From NCBI RefSeq assembly GCF_020906515.1, contig NC_085851.1, positions 2,108,001 to 2,172,000 of the forward strand: a stretch of DNA of 64,000 bases. Direction: 5' to 3'. Source of the DNA: Vanrija pseudolonga. Taxonomy: Eukaryota > Basidiomycota > Tremellomycetes > Trichosporonales > Trichosporonaceae. Below the pieces are notes generated by a model. It made no database searches and was not told where the DNA came from. It worked only from the letters and a program-made list of their open reading frames with translations. The translations under genes and the position numbers were made by a program. The stretch's first letter is position 1; each line of letters starts with the position of its first letter. This document shows positions 52,783 to 62,692 of the stretch, in pieces.

Positions 52783-54634
52783 TTAAATGGGGTTGGCAAA
52801 CTTTGAGTTTGCCCTTATCCTCGCGCCGATACGTGCAAAGATGAATGGGAAGGGGAGGCAGAGGGCGAGGGCGCCGGCAAGGAGACATGTGCCGCCGACT
52901 GGCCCGAGCTTGCGGTACATTTGCTGCCCGAAGAGGGGGAACACGGCGGCGAACGCACTGCGCACAAACGAGTTGGACGCGAGGGCCGAGGCTGCGACGG
53001 GGCGGTACGCGTCGACGAGGTACGTGAAGACGCTGGTGAAGCTGTATCCTACGCCCCAGCCGAAGAGCGACGTCATGATGATCGGCACGATCCAGTGCAC
53101 GCTCTTGAAGCACGTCAGGCCGAAGAGGAGCACGCCGAGCGGGCAGAGCACGGCGCCGTACTTGCCCGCGTAGAGCCGGTCCTCGGGCGGCGGCGGCGCG
53201 CCGAGCTTGGCCGCGCGCCGCGCATACCGCTTGTTGAACAGCGGCTGCGTGAGCGCCGAGCATACCTGCCCGATGCCGATGCCCAGGAAGGCCATGCCCG
53301 TCGACTGCACGTTGAAGTTGTACTGCGTGCGGAAGACGAACGGGATGCCGCCAAAGAAGAGGTACATGACGCCGAGGACGATCGCGCTCCAGATGTCGAG
53401 GAAGAGGACCATTGGCTGGGACGCGAGGAGGACTGGGGCGGTGGTCAGCGGGGGGAAGGCGCAACAAGGTAGGTAGGTACCCACTGAACGGCGTCTTGCA
53501 CGATTTCGCGACTTCCCTCGCGAAGGAGCGGTTGGCGCGCTCAATCGGCGCGTAGTAGCGCTCGTCGCCGGTGGACTTGCGGAGGCTGTGGGCGTTAGCT
53601 TTGTATGTTTGATGAACACGGCGTAACTCACGCCGTGGCCTTCCGTGCCAGCACGACCGGGTGGTATCCCTCTGGAATGACGACCCAAAGGAGGACGGTC
53701 ATGACCGCCGCCCAGATGAGCTGGGTGTACGATACCCATCGCCAGTCGGGCTGGTTCTGCACGATGAAGCCGGAGACCAGAGGACCGACCACGGGGCCAA
53801 GGAACGGCGCGCCAGAGAAGATCATCATGGGGCTGTGGGGGAGGGAATGTCAGATTTGATTACGCTCTGCGATCATCGCCGCCGGGTATGATCCCGCTTC
53901 TGCACTCACGTGCCGACCTTGTGGTTTGGGAAGACGTCGGTGATGGCCGCGCCGGACACGCTGAGGAACGACGAGCCCGCAAAGCCCGTGAGGAAGCGGA
54001 AGACGTGGTACAGCACGATGTGGTTGGCGAACGCGACGGGGAGGTTGAACACTGTGTTGTTTGGTCAGTCAGCGGCGGCACAACACGACCCGACGACACC
54101 ACGCACAGGTGAAGATGGTGAAGCTCCACAGAAGGACCTTTTGGCGGCCGATGAACTCTGACAGCGGGCCGAGGAAGAGCGGGCCGACGCCAAGGCCCAT
54201 GACGAAGAGCGAGATGCTGAGGATGGCCACCTCCTCAACGATGTGGAACTCGGCCTCGAGCCCGGGGTACGTGTTGGCCGTCATGGACGATGTGAAGGTC
54301 ACGCAGACGCACGAGATGGCGAGCGTCGCGACCATGAGCCTGTGAGTGTTAGCGGGGTGTGCCCAGCAAGTAAGTGCATGCGCGCGCACCATTTGCGCCA
54401 GGAGGCAAGGTTGAACGGGCAGAGCGGGTCGTCCTCGCCGTCGAAGGACACCTCGAACGCGTCGGCGGAAGCGGCATCGGGTGCCACTGGAGCACTGGCG
54501 GGTGGCTGCTTCTCGCCGCCTGCTGCCTCGAGATCTGGGCCGAGCGTCGGCGTCATGGTCGCCTCGCTCGTCGTCGATGCCGGCGTGGACGGCTGTGGAG
54601 GTGCTGCTTGTGATGCTGGTGTCGTTGTGCCCAT
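52783..54634 (-). CDS. MFS drug:H+ antiporter (DHA1, Tpo/Flu1-like)
   Basis: A 12-span transporter, about 530 aa, with several short introns. The start at 54634 (MGTTTPASQAAPP) is the first real ATG. An acidic cytosolic N-terminus ends DPLCPFNLASWRKW, typical of the DHA1 family. Then TM1 VATLAISCVCVTFTSSM and motif A GPLSEFIGRQKVLLW. Motif C is GAPFLGPVVGPLVSGFI. The central loop RKSTGDERYYAPIERANR is followed by MVLFLDIWSAIVLGVMYLFF. Later spans include WIVPIIMTSLFGWGVGYSF and GGTCLLAGALALCLPFPFIF. Members export drugs, polyamines or other small cations; the substrate here is unknown. Confidence 0.88.
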
Positions 54635-55354
54635 TGCGATCAATGGTGGAGATGCTACGTCCGGGAGTGAGGGGGGGTCGGGAGCAGTGCTTGATGTGTT
54701 CCGACAGCTTTCCGGCTTTTAAGGAACGGCCCGAGATTGTTGTTGTCTGCTTTGCTGACTGACTCTGCGCCGCCACAGTGACAGCAACGGCAAAAAATGG
54801 AGATTCCGGAGTCCGCACGGATGTTCTTGTTCTGCGCAGCGCCCGCTGCGGTCTTTGCTGCTATTCAAAGATTGTAGAATGAGGTACTATGCAGAGGAGA
54901 CTCAAGGCAACTAAGCATCGGCCCAGCCCCGACATGCACAAGTGACATGGTGGTTGCAAAGTTTTGTCGGCAGGCCGGAAATGATTGGCCTGTGACTGGT
55001 TGATAAGCACCAAGAAGCGCTCGCTATACTCGTCGCCGTTCGGATCGGAGATCAGCTCTACACACGGCACAGCGGCTCAGCGGACAGCGGACAGCGGAAC
55101 GGACATGCTGACACGGCAACGCGGGGCACTGCCGCTGCGTGGCGAGTCGAATGCAAGTGATAGTGTACAACATGTGGAGTGGCGGTTGATGGGTAGGTGT
55201 ATAGTGGGTACGGAGGAGTTGGTGGGAGGGATGACATGTGTGGCCTGCCTTTGGCGGACCCGCCGATGGGAGCTACCCGGAGACGCCGCGCAGGCCGCCT
55301 GTCTTGCTCAACGCTCACACGGAGCTCGGACGACAGTACACGCCCACGGACGGA
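54635..55354. other. Intergenic region between MFS and MRM2 genes
   Basis: About 720 nt with the MFS promoter. A minus-strand frame (55070-54861) reads VELISDPNGDEYSERFLVLI, which looks protein-like but has no exon partners I can see. No gene called. Confidence 0.35.
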
Positions 55355-56152
55355 TCAGACACTGCCGCCCGCTCGGCCCTTGTAGCCCAGACACACAAAG
55401 TATGCCTCGCTCGACTCTGCCCTGCTGGCCTTGGGCTTGTCGGTTACGACCTTGGCGAAGCACGGGTCGAGCTGCGTCTTCTTGAACTCGACGAGGTCGG
55501 GGTGGTGGAAATATTTCATGCTGCGGGGTGTCAGCGAGCTGGCAGGCAATTCCTCCCTTTCCCTGCACGCGCCGACGCACACCAGACTTCCGCCTGCATA
55601 GTAGTCGCCATCCGCGGGCCGGAGGACGAGGTGCGCAAACTCCGTAGCAGCCTCGACGAGGTCCAAGCTGGCCTGGACGTCGCGCACGCGGTTCCCGCTC
55701 ATGGCCGCCATCATGTCGGAGAGCACGACGTCCGCCGTGGTCCGGTCGTAGCGGTCTCCGGCGGCCAGCAGCTGCTCGACCCGCGACCGCACGTCGGGCG
55801 CGAAAAAGTCCCCCGTGACCACCTCGACGCCAGGCATAGGCTCGATAGGCAGCAGGTCGACGGCGACGACCACGCCGTGCCGGTGCCGGATCGCGCGCTC
55901 CGCCACCTGGCTCCAGCCGCCCGGCGCGGCGCCGAGGTCGACCACCGCGCGCCCGGACAGGATGGCAGGGTGCTTGCGCGCCAGCTCGTCGAGCTTGAAG
56001 CTCGATCGCGCGCGGTACGTTTTTGGCGTCTTGGCTGTCGTGCTCGCGCTGTCCTCGCCGGCGCGCGCGCGCACGAACGGGTCCCGCGCTTGTCGCGCGA
56101 GCCACTGCTTTGAGCTCGAGCTCGCCTTGAGGGCTGGGAGCGCGGCGCGCAT
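55355..56152 (-). CDS. MRM2: Mitochondrial 21S rRNA 2'-O-methyltransferase MRM2 (FtsJ/RrmJ)
   Basis: FtsJ-fold SAM enzyme that 2'-O-methylates a uridine in the A-loop of mitochondrial large rRNA. Two exons (56152-55581, 55520-55355) sum to 738 nt, 245 aa. MRAALPALKASSSSKQWLAR gives a basic N-terminus that could be a targeting signal. Then RDPFVRARAGE, YRARSSFKLDEL (with the first catalytic Lys), and SAM motif AVVDLGAAPGGWSQVAERAI. DLLPIEPMPGVEVVTGDFF, VVLSDMMAAMSG (catalytic Asp), FKKTQLDPCFAKVVTDKPKA (catalytic Lys) and SSEAYFVCLGY (catalytic Glu) follow. All four K-D-K-E residues can be placed. The frame runs through the intron, so the open frame alone overestimates the protein by 20 residues. 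Confidence 0.9.
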   Translation of the reverse strand: MRAALPALKASSSSKQWLARQARDPFVRARAGEDSASTTAKTPKTYRARSSFKLDELARKHPAILSGRAVVDLGAAPGGWSQVAERAIRHRHGVVVAVDLLPIEPMPGVEVVTGDFFAPDVRSRVEQLLAAGDRYDRTTADVVLSDMMAAMSGNRVRDVQASLDLVEAATEFAHLVLRPADGDYYAGGSLVCVGACREREELPASSLTPRSMKYFHHPDLVEFKKTQLDPCFAKVVTDKPKASRAESSEAYFVCLGYKGRAGGSV

Positions 56153-56313
56153 GAAGGTGTAGTGGGTGGACGTCAAAAGTGGAGGCGGGAGTATAACGAT
56201 ATATTGACCGGCTGCACGCGGCGCGGCACTCGGCGTCGTCGGCGAGATCCACGCGATCCAGACATTTCGTCGTCAATCCACTTGACTTGTGTCGTCCGAC
56301 TTCATCAACCGAC

Positions 56314-57050
56314 ATGGTGAGTAGCTACACTTAGTAGCTGGTCTACACGCTCGCACCGCTGACGCGGTGCTCGCCTCCTCACAGGCCAACGCCTCCTCCA
56401 AGCGCATAGCCTCGGCCAACGCCTCCGCGCTCCAAGGCCTCGTCCGCAACCTGGTGCTCATCAATGCGCTGGCGCTCGCCGTCCGCTGGATGAAGGCGCG
56501 GCACTATGTCCGGCCGCTGATCCCCGGCGGCTTCGTGCTCTTCTTACACATCGTCGGTATCGGCGCGAGCGTGGCCATCTGGCGCTGGTTCGCGGCCATC
56601 GGCACGCCGGGGCGCGATGCCAAGGGCAATGTGCGCGTCGGCGACGACCTCGCCGGCGGCGGGGTTATCGAGCTCGCGTGGGACGTGTGAGTGGGCCGTG
56701 GCGGACACTACGGGCGACTAGGCAGCGTGCTCACCCCCCACTCCAGCATCTACATGACCTGGATCTGCACCCTCGGCTCGGCGCTCTTCGGTAACTGGGT
56801 CTGGTGGGCATACCTCGTCATCCCCGCATTCGGCGCCTACAAGCTCTTCAACTTTGCCCGCCCTTTCCTCGGCATGTTCCTCCCTGGCATCTTTGGCCCC
56901 CGTCAGCCCCGCGCAGAGGGCGGCGCCGAGCCCGCCGCCGGCGCTGCTGCCGACGAGCCGGCAGAGTCCAAGCGCCAGGCCAAGCTCCGCGCCCGTATGG
57001 AGAAGGGCGACAAGCGTGTCCAGCAGAAGCAGGTCCGTGCGGCGCGATAG
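56314..57050 (+). CDS. SND2: TMEM208/SND2 family ER membrane protein
   Basis: Component of the SRP-independent (SND) route that targets tail-anchored and other membrane proteins to the ER. Three exons (56314-56316, 56385-56686, 56747-57050) sum to 609 nt, 202 aa. Exon 1 is the ATG alone followed by GTGAGT. The family start is ANASSKRIASANASALQGLV, then NLVLINALALAVRWM (TM1), PGGFVLFLHIVGIGASVAIW (TM2), WICTLGSALFGNWVWWAYLV (TM3) and IPAFGAYKLF (start of the last hairpin). The conserved KLF...PFLGMFLPGIFG follows. The tail is Ala/Glu/Lys/Arg-rich. Length matches the family (about 170-200 aa). Confidence 0.92.
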
Positions 57051-57279
57051 GCATGGTGTGGATGTGATGCATTGCCGTGCTGCCTGATGGCAGGGTTGAC
57101 GTTGAGTTCAGTGAAGAGACGCAGTCAGGCAGTCAGACGGCTACCCAGGAGGTCTGCCTCCAACTCTATGGCTCGCTCCACCACATGCCTCTCCTCTCAC
57201 GGCTCACAAACACGCTCGCGGCCCGCCACCCACACCCCACCAGGAACTATCAATGCAATGCATAACCCCTACACACCCC

Positions 57280-57948
57280 TCACATGCCATCCTCAGTGCT
57301 GGTATCCTTGTCCGTCTTGTCGCGCGTGGCCCACTCCTTGGCCGCGTCCTTGACCGTCGTGCCGCGTGCCTTGACGATATCGACGACACCGTCGAGCCCG
57401 GGGCGGGGGATGGCGTCCTGTCCACGCTCCCAGGTGCCGAAGAGGGCCTCCTTGACGCGGAGCTCGCGCTCGGTGAGCTCTGGGCCGTGGGCGGCGCGGC
57501 GGAACGTCCAGGTGCGGGGCGCGCGGAAGACGTCGTGCTCGAGCTGGGCGTAGTCGGATGGCGCGGCGTCTGTGCCGAGGCCGCGGCGCGCGCCAGCTCC
57601 CTGGGGGTTACGCTCGGCGAGCGTCTCGAGGCCCTCGGGCGCGCGCTCGCCGTGTGCGCGCAGTGCGCCGGCCTTGAACTGCGCGTACGAGCGGAACTCG
57701 GGCTGGTACATCCTGAAGGCGGTCTCGAAGGCGCCGTGGATCTCGGACGGGTCGCGCATGAACGACGCAGCCTTGTGGTGCAGCCCCACGAGCCCGTTGA
57801 GCGTCGTGCCCGACGCCTTGCCATCCTCGAGGTAGGCCGTGTTCTTGGCGTGCGAGCGCGGCTTGGGCGGCGCGGGCGTTGATGGGCCCGCGCGGGCGGC
57901 GTTGAGGAGCGGGCGGGTGGCACCGCGGACTGATGTGCTTGCGCGCAT
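57280..57948 (-). CDS. Predicted mitochondrial protein, family not recognised
   Basis: A single-exon 222-aa frame. The start MRASTSVRGATRPLLNAARA is a basic, acid-free presequence of mitochondrial type. The next segment, GTTLNGLVGLHHKAASFMRD, PSEIHGAFETAFRMYQPEF and RSYAQFKAGALRAHG, looks like a folded helical domain. TWTFRRAAHGPELTERELRV and ALFGTWERG follow, and the tail is acidic. It has the feel of a fungal mitoribosome or matrix protein, but I cannot name the family. Divergent from UTP6. Confidence 0.6.
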   Translation of the reverse strand: MRASTSVRGATRPLLNAARAGPSTPAPPKPRSHAKNTAYLEDGKASGTTLNGLVGLHHKAASFMRDPSEIHGAFETAFRMYQPEFRSYAQFKAGALRAHGERAPEGLETLAERNPQGAGARRGLGTDAAPSDYAQLEHDVFRAPRTWTFRRAAHGPELTERELRVKEALFGTWERGQDAIPRPGLDGVVDIVKARGTTVKDAAKEWATRDKTDKDTSTEDGM

Positions 57949-58250
57949 GATTGTTTGTGTCGGCCCTGGTGTTGTTGAGCGTCAAGTCGTCGTCTCGATG
58001 ATGGATCTCTCAGAAAAGTCGAAGAGGACCGGATCGCGACGGTGGGAGGCGGAGATGGAGGACCCAAATCAAATTTACACGTATTTGTTTCACAAAAGTT
58101 GAGATTATCACGCGGCACAAAGATTGTGATGAAGGTCAACTTTTGGATTTCTGGACACTTGTATCAGACATCCTCGACGAGCTCGACAGCAGCGACAAGA
58201 GACAGCAGTAGCGACGAGCACGCCCCGACGCACAGTCTACGCCGCCCGCC
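57949..58250. other. Divergent promoter region between the mitochondrial protein gene and UTP6
   Basis: A 302-nt shared promoter. CCCAAATCAAATTTAC at about 58065-58080 loosely resembles the GATCAAAATTCC motif but the GATC core is not kept. No gene. Confidence 0.35.
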
Positions 58251-60592
58251 ATGGAGAAGGTCCAGTTCCAGCTCGAGTCGACGCTCCCAGAGCTCAAGGA
58301 CCTGTACGACAAGGGTCTCTTCTCAAAGGCAAGTGTGCCGGCGGCTGCGGCTATGCCTGCAGCTTTGGCTCAGCCGCCGCCGTCGACCTCGCCGTGTACC
58401 TCCCTAACCATTCCCAGTATGAGATCGACCAGATCACCAAGCGCCGCACGGCGTTCGAGACGGCCCTCATCCGCCGCGTGACCCGCAAGGACGATTTCTT
58501 CAAGTATGCCGAGTACGAGATCAACCTCGAGCACCTGCGCAAGGTCCGATGGAAGAAGCTCAGTGGGTAGATGAATCACGACGACAGCTGACAGCCAGAG
58601 TACCACATCAACACGCCCCCACCGTCGGCATCGACCTACTCGCTCCCCCGGCGCACGCTGTACATCCTCAAGCGCGCGACGGCCAAGTTCCCCGGCGACC
58701 TGGCAGTGTGGCTCGCGTACGTCGAGTACGCGGCGCGTGAGGGCATGTCCAAGGTCGTCGCCAAGGGCATCAACAGTGCACTCCAGCACCACCCTCTCTC
58801 GCCCACGCTCTACCTCCTGCAGTCGTACCACCACCTGCACCCGGGAGAGCCGCTGCCCCAGTCGATCATCCCGTCTACGTCGACGCTGGACCTGCCGTCG
58901 CAGACAAGCGAGGACAAGCCGTCGTCGGCCTTCTCGCTCGAGGGCACAGGACCCGCACGAACAACGCTCCTCCTGGGCCTGCGTATGATCCCCGGCTCGC
59001 ACATCCTGTGGGGAGAGTACGTCAAGCTCGAGCTCGGCTGGGTGGAAGCGCTCCGCCGACGATGGCGTGCACTCGGCATCGCAGCAAAACCTACAGAGGG
59101 TGCCGACGACGCGTTTGACGGCGATGTCGAAGCTCTGGCAGGTGGTGAGGGCGCGTTTGGACCAGAGGGCGAGGACGCACGGAGAGCAATCCTGTCCGGC
59201 CAGCTGGTGGTGCACGCGCTTGAGTCGGGCCTGGGCAAGGTCTCGGGTACCGGCCACGAGAAGAACGAGGACGGGGATATTGTCAGCGGCATCGCGTTCC
59301 GCGAGGGTTTGTTGTCCCTGCTCAGGAGTTACCCCTCGCCATTGCGTACCAAGGCGCTGGGTGTGGTGTACGCCGATCTCGAGCGTGTGGCCGAGGGCGG
59401 CGGTGAGGCTGGTGCACAAGCGCGCGTGTTGTTACTCTCCCCCCCACTCCTCGACCGCGCGTACAACCCCGAGGTCCGCGACGAGGGCGGCCTGGTTGTA
59501 TCGGGGCTTGAGCTCGTCGACGCCTACGGCAAGATCGGAAAGGAAATCCGCTCGGCCGCCAAGACGGCCGGCCCTGCGTTCCTCGACGAGGCGAGCAAGT
59601 GGATCGTTGCGCGTATTGCCGCGGATATCGAGGGCAACAAAGACCTCAAGAGCTACCTCATTGGCACGACCAAGGCGCTCACCAGGGCGTCGCTGAAGGC
59701 GTCTCCTGCGACGCTGAATCGCTACCTTGGCTTGCTCGCCGACACCAACTCGGCCGAGTACTCGGCATCGGTACGGGAGTTTGCCGCGAGGTACCCCGCG
59801 AGCTCGGAGCTCCAGGCTCGTCTGGTCCAGGACCTTACTTCGGGCGACGAGGACGCCGCTACTGTGCGCAAGGCGTGCGCGGACGCCGTCGCGCAGGTTA
59901 CCCGCTCGCAGCTTGATGCCGCGGGCCAGGAGACGGTCATCCAGCTGTGGAAGTTCTGGGCCAGGTGGGAGGACAAGCAGGAGAACAACGCCGCCCAGTG
60001 GCGCCGGCTGCTGCGTGACTCGCTGCGTCTCGGCGCTGGCATCCCTGCTCTTCACCAGACCCTGCTTGCCGACTACTATGCGTCACAACTGCGCGCGGGC
60101 ACCGCACCGTCCAAGGCGCTCGACACGGTCATCAAGTCGTACCAGCCCACGCCGCTGTTCTTCGACCTGGCTTTCGAGGCGCTCGACGAGCTGAACGGCA
60201 CGCAGGAGCCCCTGAGCAAGCTGTACGGCTCGTGGCGTGCCGCGTGCCGCACTGCCAGCGACCGCGTGGAGGCGGTCCTCGTGTGGGCGCAGTGGCTCGT
60301 CGAGCACGCCAAGGGACGCGCTGCGCACGACGCGGTCGCGGCTGTGCTGAGCGAGGTCAAGGGAGACGAGGCGGCATCCGGCGAGCTCGAGGCGGGCTGG
60401 AAGGAGATCCTCGACGAGGCTGAGCGGGAGCGCGAAGAGGCGGACGAGGATGTTGACATGAGCGGGAGCGAGGAGGGAAGTGAGGAGGGCAGCGAGGAGG
60501 AGGACGACGAGGAGGAGGATAAGGAGGAGGAGGAGGAGGACGACGACGATGACGAGGACGGCGAGAGCGGCGACCTCGAGATTGAGATGTAG
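58251..60592 (+). CDS. UTP6: U3 snoRNA-associated protein UTP6
   Basis: UTP-B subunit of the SSU processome, with HAT repeats. Three exons (58251-58328, 58418-58562, 58599-60592) sum to 2,217 nt, 738 aa. MEKVQFQLESTLPELKDLYD, then KGLFSK | YEIDQITKRRTAFE matches the conserved UTP6 N-terminus. HAT-type helices follow, for example DFFKYAEYEINLEHLRKVR, TAKFPGDLAVWLAYVEYAAR and ALQHHPLSPTLYLLQSYHH. The C-terminus is a long acidic tail (from about residue 695). Intron 1 begins with GC (AAG|GCAAGT ... CCCAG), a GC-AG intron; no GT donor in the neighbourhood keeps frame. Confidence 0.93.
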
Positions 60593-60677
60593 GCGCCATA
60601 CCATACATTGCATGCTATTTCTACTGGGCTTGGGCGATGGCGAGGGGTGTGGCAGCTTGCGTGTGGTCAACAGCTGA

Positions 60678-62594
60678 ATGATTCTGCCACCCGGGGCCCC
60701 GGCCACCACCACACACTTCTTTGGTCGCGTCAACTGCTGGAAGCCAACGTCAACAACGCGCAGTCTGCCTGTCACCCGACCCCACCCTCCCACCGCCACC
60801 ATTCTCGCCCGGAACACGCTCCGCAGCTCAGGCGCAAAGGTACCTCCTCCGCGCGACCTGGGCGCCGAGCTCGCCGAGCTAGCGGAGGAGTGGACCGGAC
60901 CGAGCGTGTTTGTCGACAGCTCAAAGGGGAGCGCGGCCTCGCCCATCAGCGTCGCATCGAGCCCGTCGCCGCCGGGCGCGCCAGTAACAGCGCCAGCCAC
61001 GCCGTCCCGCCTTCGCGTCGTCCCCCGCTACTCGCCGCTCGCGAGCACGGCGCTCACCCCTCCCCGCCGTGACGCGCCGGCTCCGCGCGCACTCCACCCT
61101 TTCTTCCGGCGCCCGGTCGCCCCGCCGCCGCGCCAGCCGCGATTTGTGGCCACTTACTCGTCCACATCGGAGAGCGGGAGCCAGGGCGACAGCAGCGTCT
61201 TCTCGAGCCAGGAGAGCCAGGACCCGCCGTCACCTACCCGCGTTGGCACATACGCCGACGAGATCACCGACGAGATGGTACGCCTCGCGCTTGCGCCGCG
61301 CCGGGTCGCGCCGCCGCCTGTGGCGCAGCCCGTTGCTGAGAAGGCTGTGGTCGTGCCCAGAGCGCGGGTGAGAGTTGTGTCTAAGCCCAAGGGCGGGGTT
61401 GTGGCCTTTGAAGCGGCCGAGCCAGCTCCAGAGCCGCCAGCAGAGGAAGCCGATGAGCCTGCCGACGACGAGGCGGACGAAGCACCCGCCGACGCCGCCG
61501 ACGCCGCCCCCACCCCCGCCCTCCCCCTCTTCTCCATCAAGTCCCCGATCCCCGGGCACTTCAGCCGCACCCCAAACATCGCGTACACATCCGACGCGTC
61601 CGAGGCGGACGACCTCGTGTCCTGCCTGCGCGGGGACGTGTTCGGCTTCGACATGGAGTGGCCCTTGCCCGGCGTGGGACCGACAAAGACCAAGACGCTC
61701 AAGGACGGCACGGTGCGCGCGTACCGCGAGGGCAAGTGGGACGCCAAGGCGCGGCGGTATACCTGGCCGCAGGGGCGCACGGCCGTCGTGCAGCTGTGCG
61801 ACGCGCACACGGTGATCGTGTACCGCATCCCCGAGAACCGGCGCCCCGGACCGGGGGTCGCCGCGTTCCTCGCCGACGCTGGCAAGAAGAAGGTCGGCGT
61901 GAATATCCGGAACGACGGTAACAAGTTTGCGCGCGACTTTCCCGGCGTTGCGCGCCCGGATGGCCTCGTCGAGCTCAGCGCCATCGCGCGCCGGATTGAG
62001 GGGGCCGGGTTCTGGGCCGGCCCGAGCCTCGTCGCGCTCGCCAAGCTGGCGCGGCGATACCTCGCCCGCGAGCTGGACAAGGACCCGCGCGTGCGCTCTG
62101 GCGCATGGGACCAGGTGCTGGATGCGGAGCAACTGGAGTGTGAGTGGTGTCCTCTGAGTGGCGAGCGTGCGGTGTGCTGACACCGCCCAGACGCAGCAAA
62201 CGACGTGTACGCGTCGCTCCTGATCCACACCGAGATGGTGCGCCGCGCGCTCCACGCAGGGGTGGACCTGGACAGCCACCTGCCCCCGCCCCCTCGCCCA
62301 CCGAAGGAAAAGGAAACAGGCCTCGCGCCCGCGAAGGCGAGCGCCTTCGCCCTCTTCGCTGCAGGCGACGACGTGCCCCGCGTCGCCGAGACGATGGGCA
62401 TCAAGGAGACCACGGCGACGTGGTACGTCGCCGAGGCGGACGTGTTCGCCGGCCTGGAGAACGTTGATGTTGCCGTACGCCGCCGGCTCATGGGATATAT
62501 CACGCCGGATTCGGGCCTGGCGCTGCGCTGGGCTCAGCTGCTGCCTGATTTGCGGCGCAGCTTGGGCGAGGAGGAGATCCGGGAATCAGTGTGA
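60678..62594 (+). CDS. WRN-like 3'-5' exonuclease with C-terminal helix-turn-helix
   Basis: DEDDy-type exonuclease related to the Werner protein nuclease domain. Two exons (60678-62139, 62191-62594) sum to 1,866 nt, 621 aa. Residues 1-280 are low-complexity Ala/Pro/Glu-rich. Exonuclease motif I is VFGFDMEW (Asp and Glu), then RTAVVQLCDAHTVIVYRI. Motif II is KKVGVNIRNDGNKFARDF. Motif III is YAANDVYASLLIHTEM, with YxxxD formed across the intron. After it, ASAFALFAAGDDVPRVAETM and GIKETTATWYVAEADV form a helix-turn-helix of the type at the C-terminus of RecQ helicases. No helicase motifs are present. The start at 60678 follows UTP6 by only 85 nt and is uncertain. Confidence 0.82.
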
Positions 62595-62692
62595 ACATTG
62601 TCTCCAGCTGTACCATACCCACAAAACGCTTGCCGCATATGCTCCCTACACATGATGATGCTGATGATGCAATGTACAATGCAATGTCTACT

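Noticed and set aside
54861-55070. Minus-strand frame with VELISDPNGDEYSERFLVLI
   Set aside because: Too short, with no flanking exons or stop context that make a gene; kept only as a remark.
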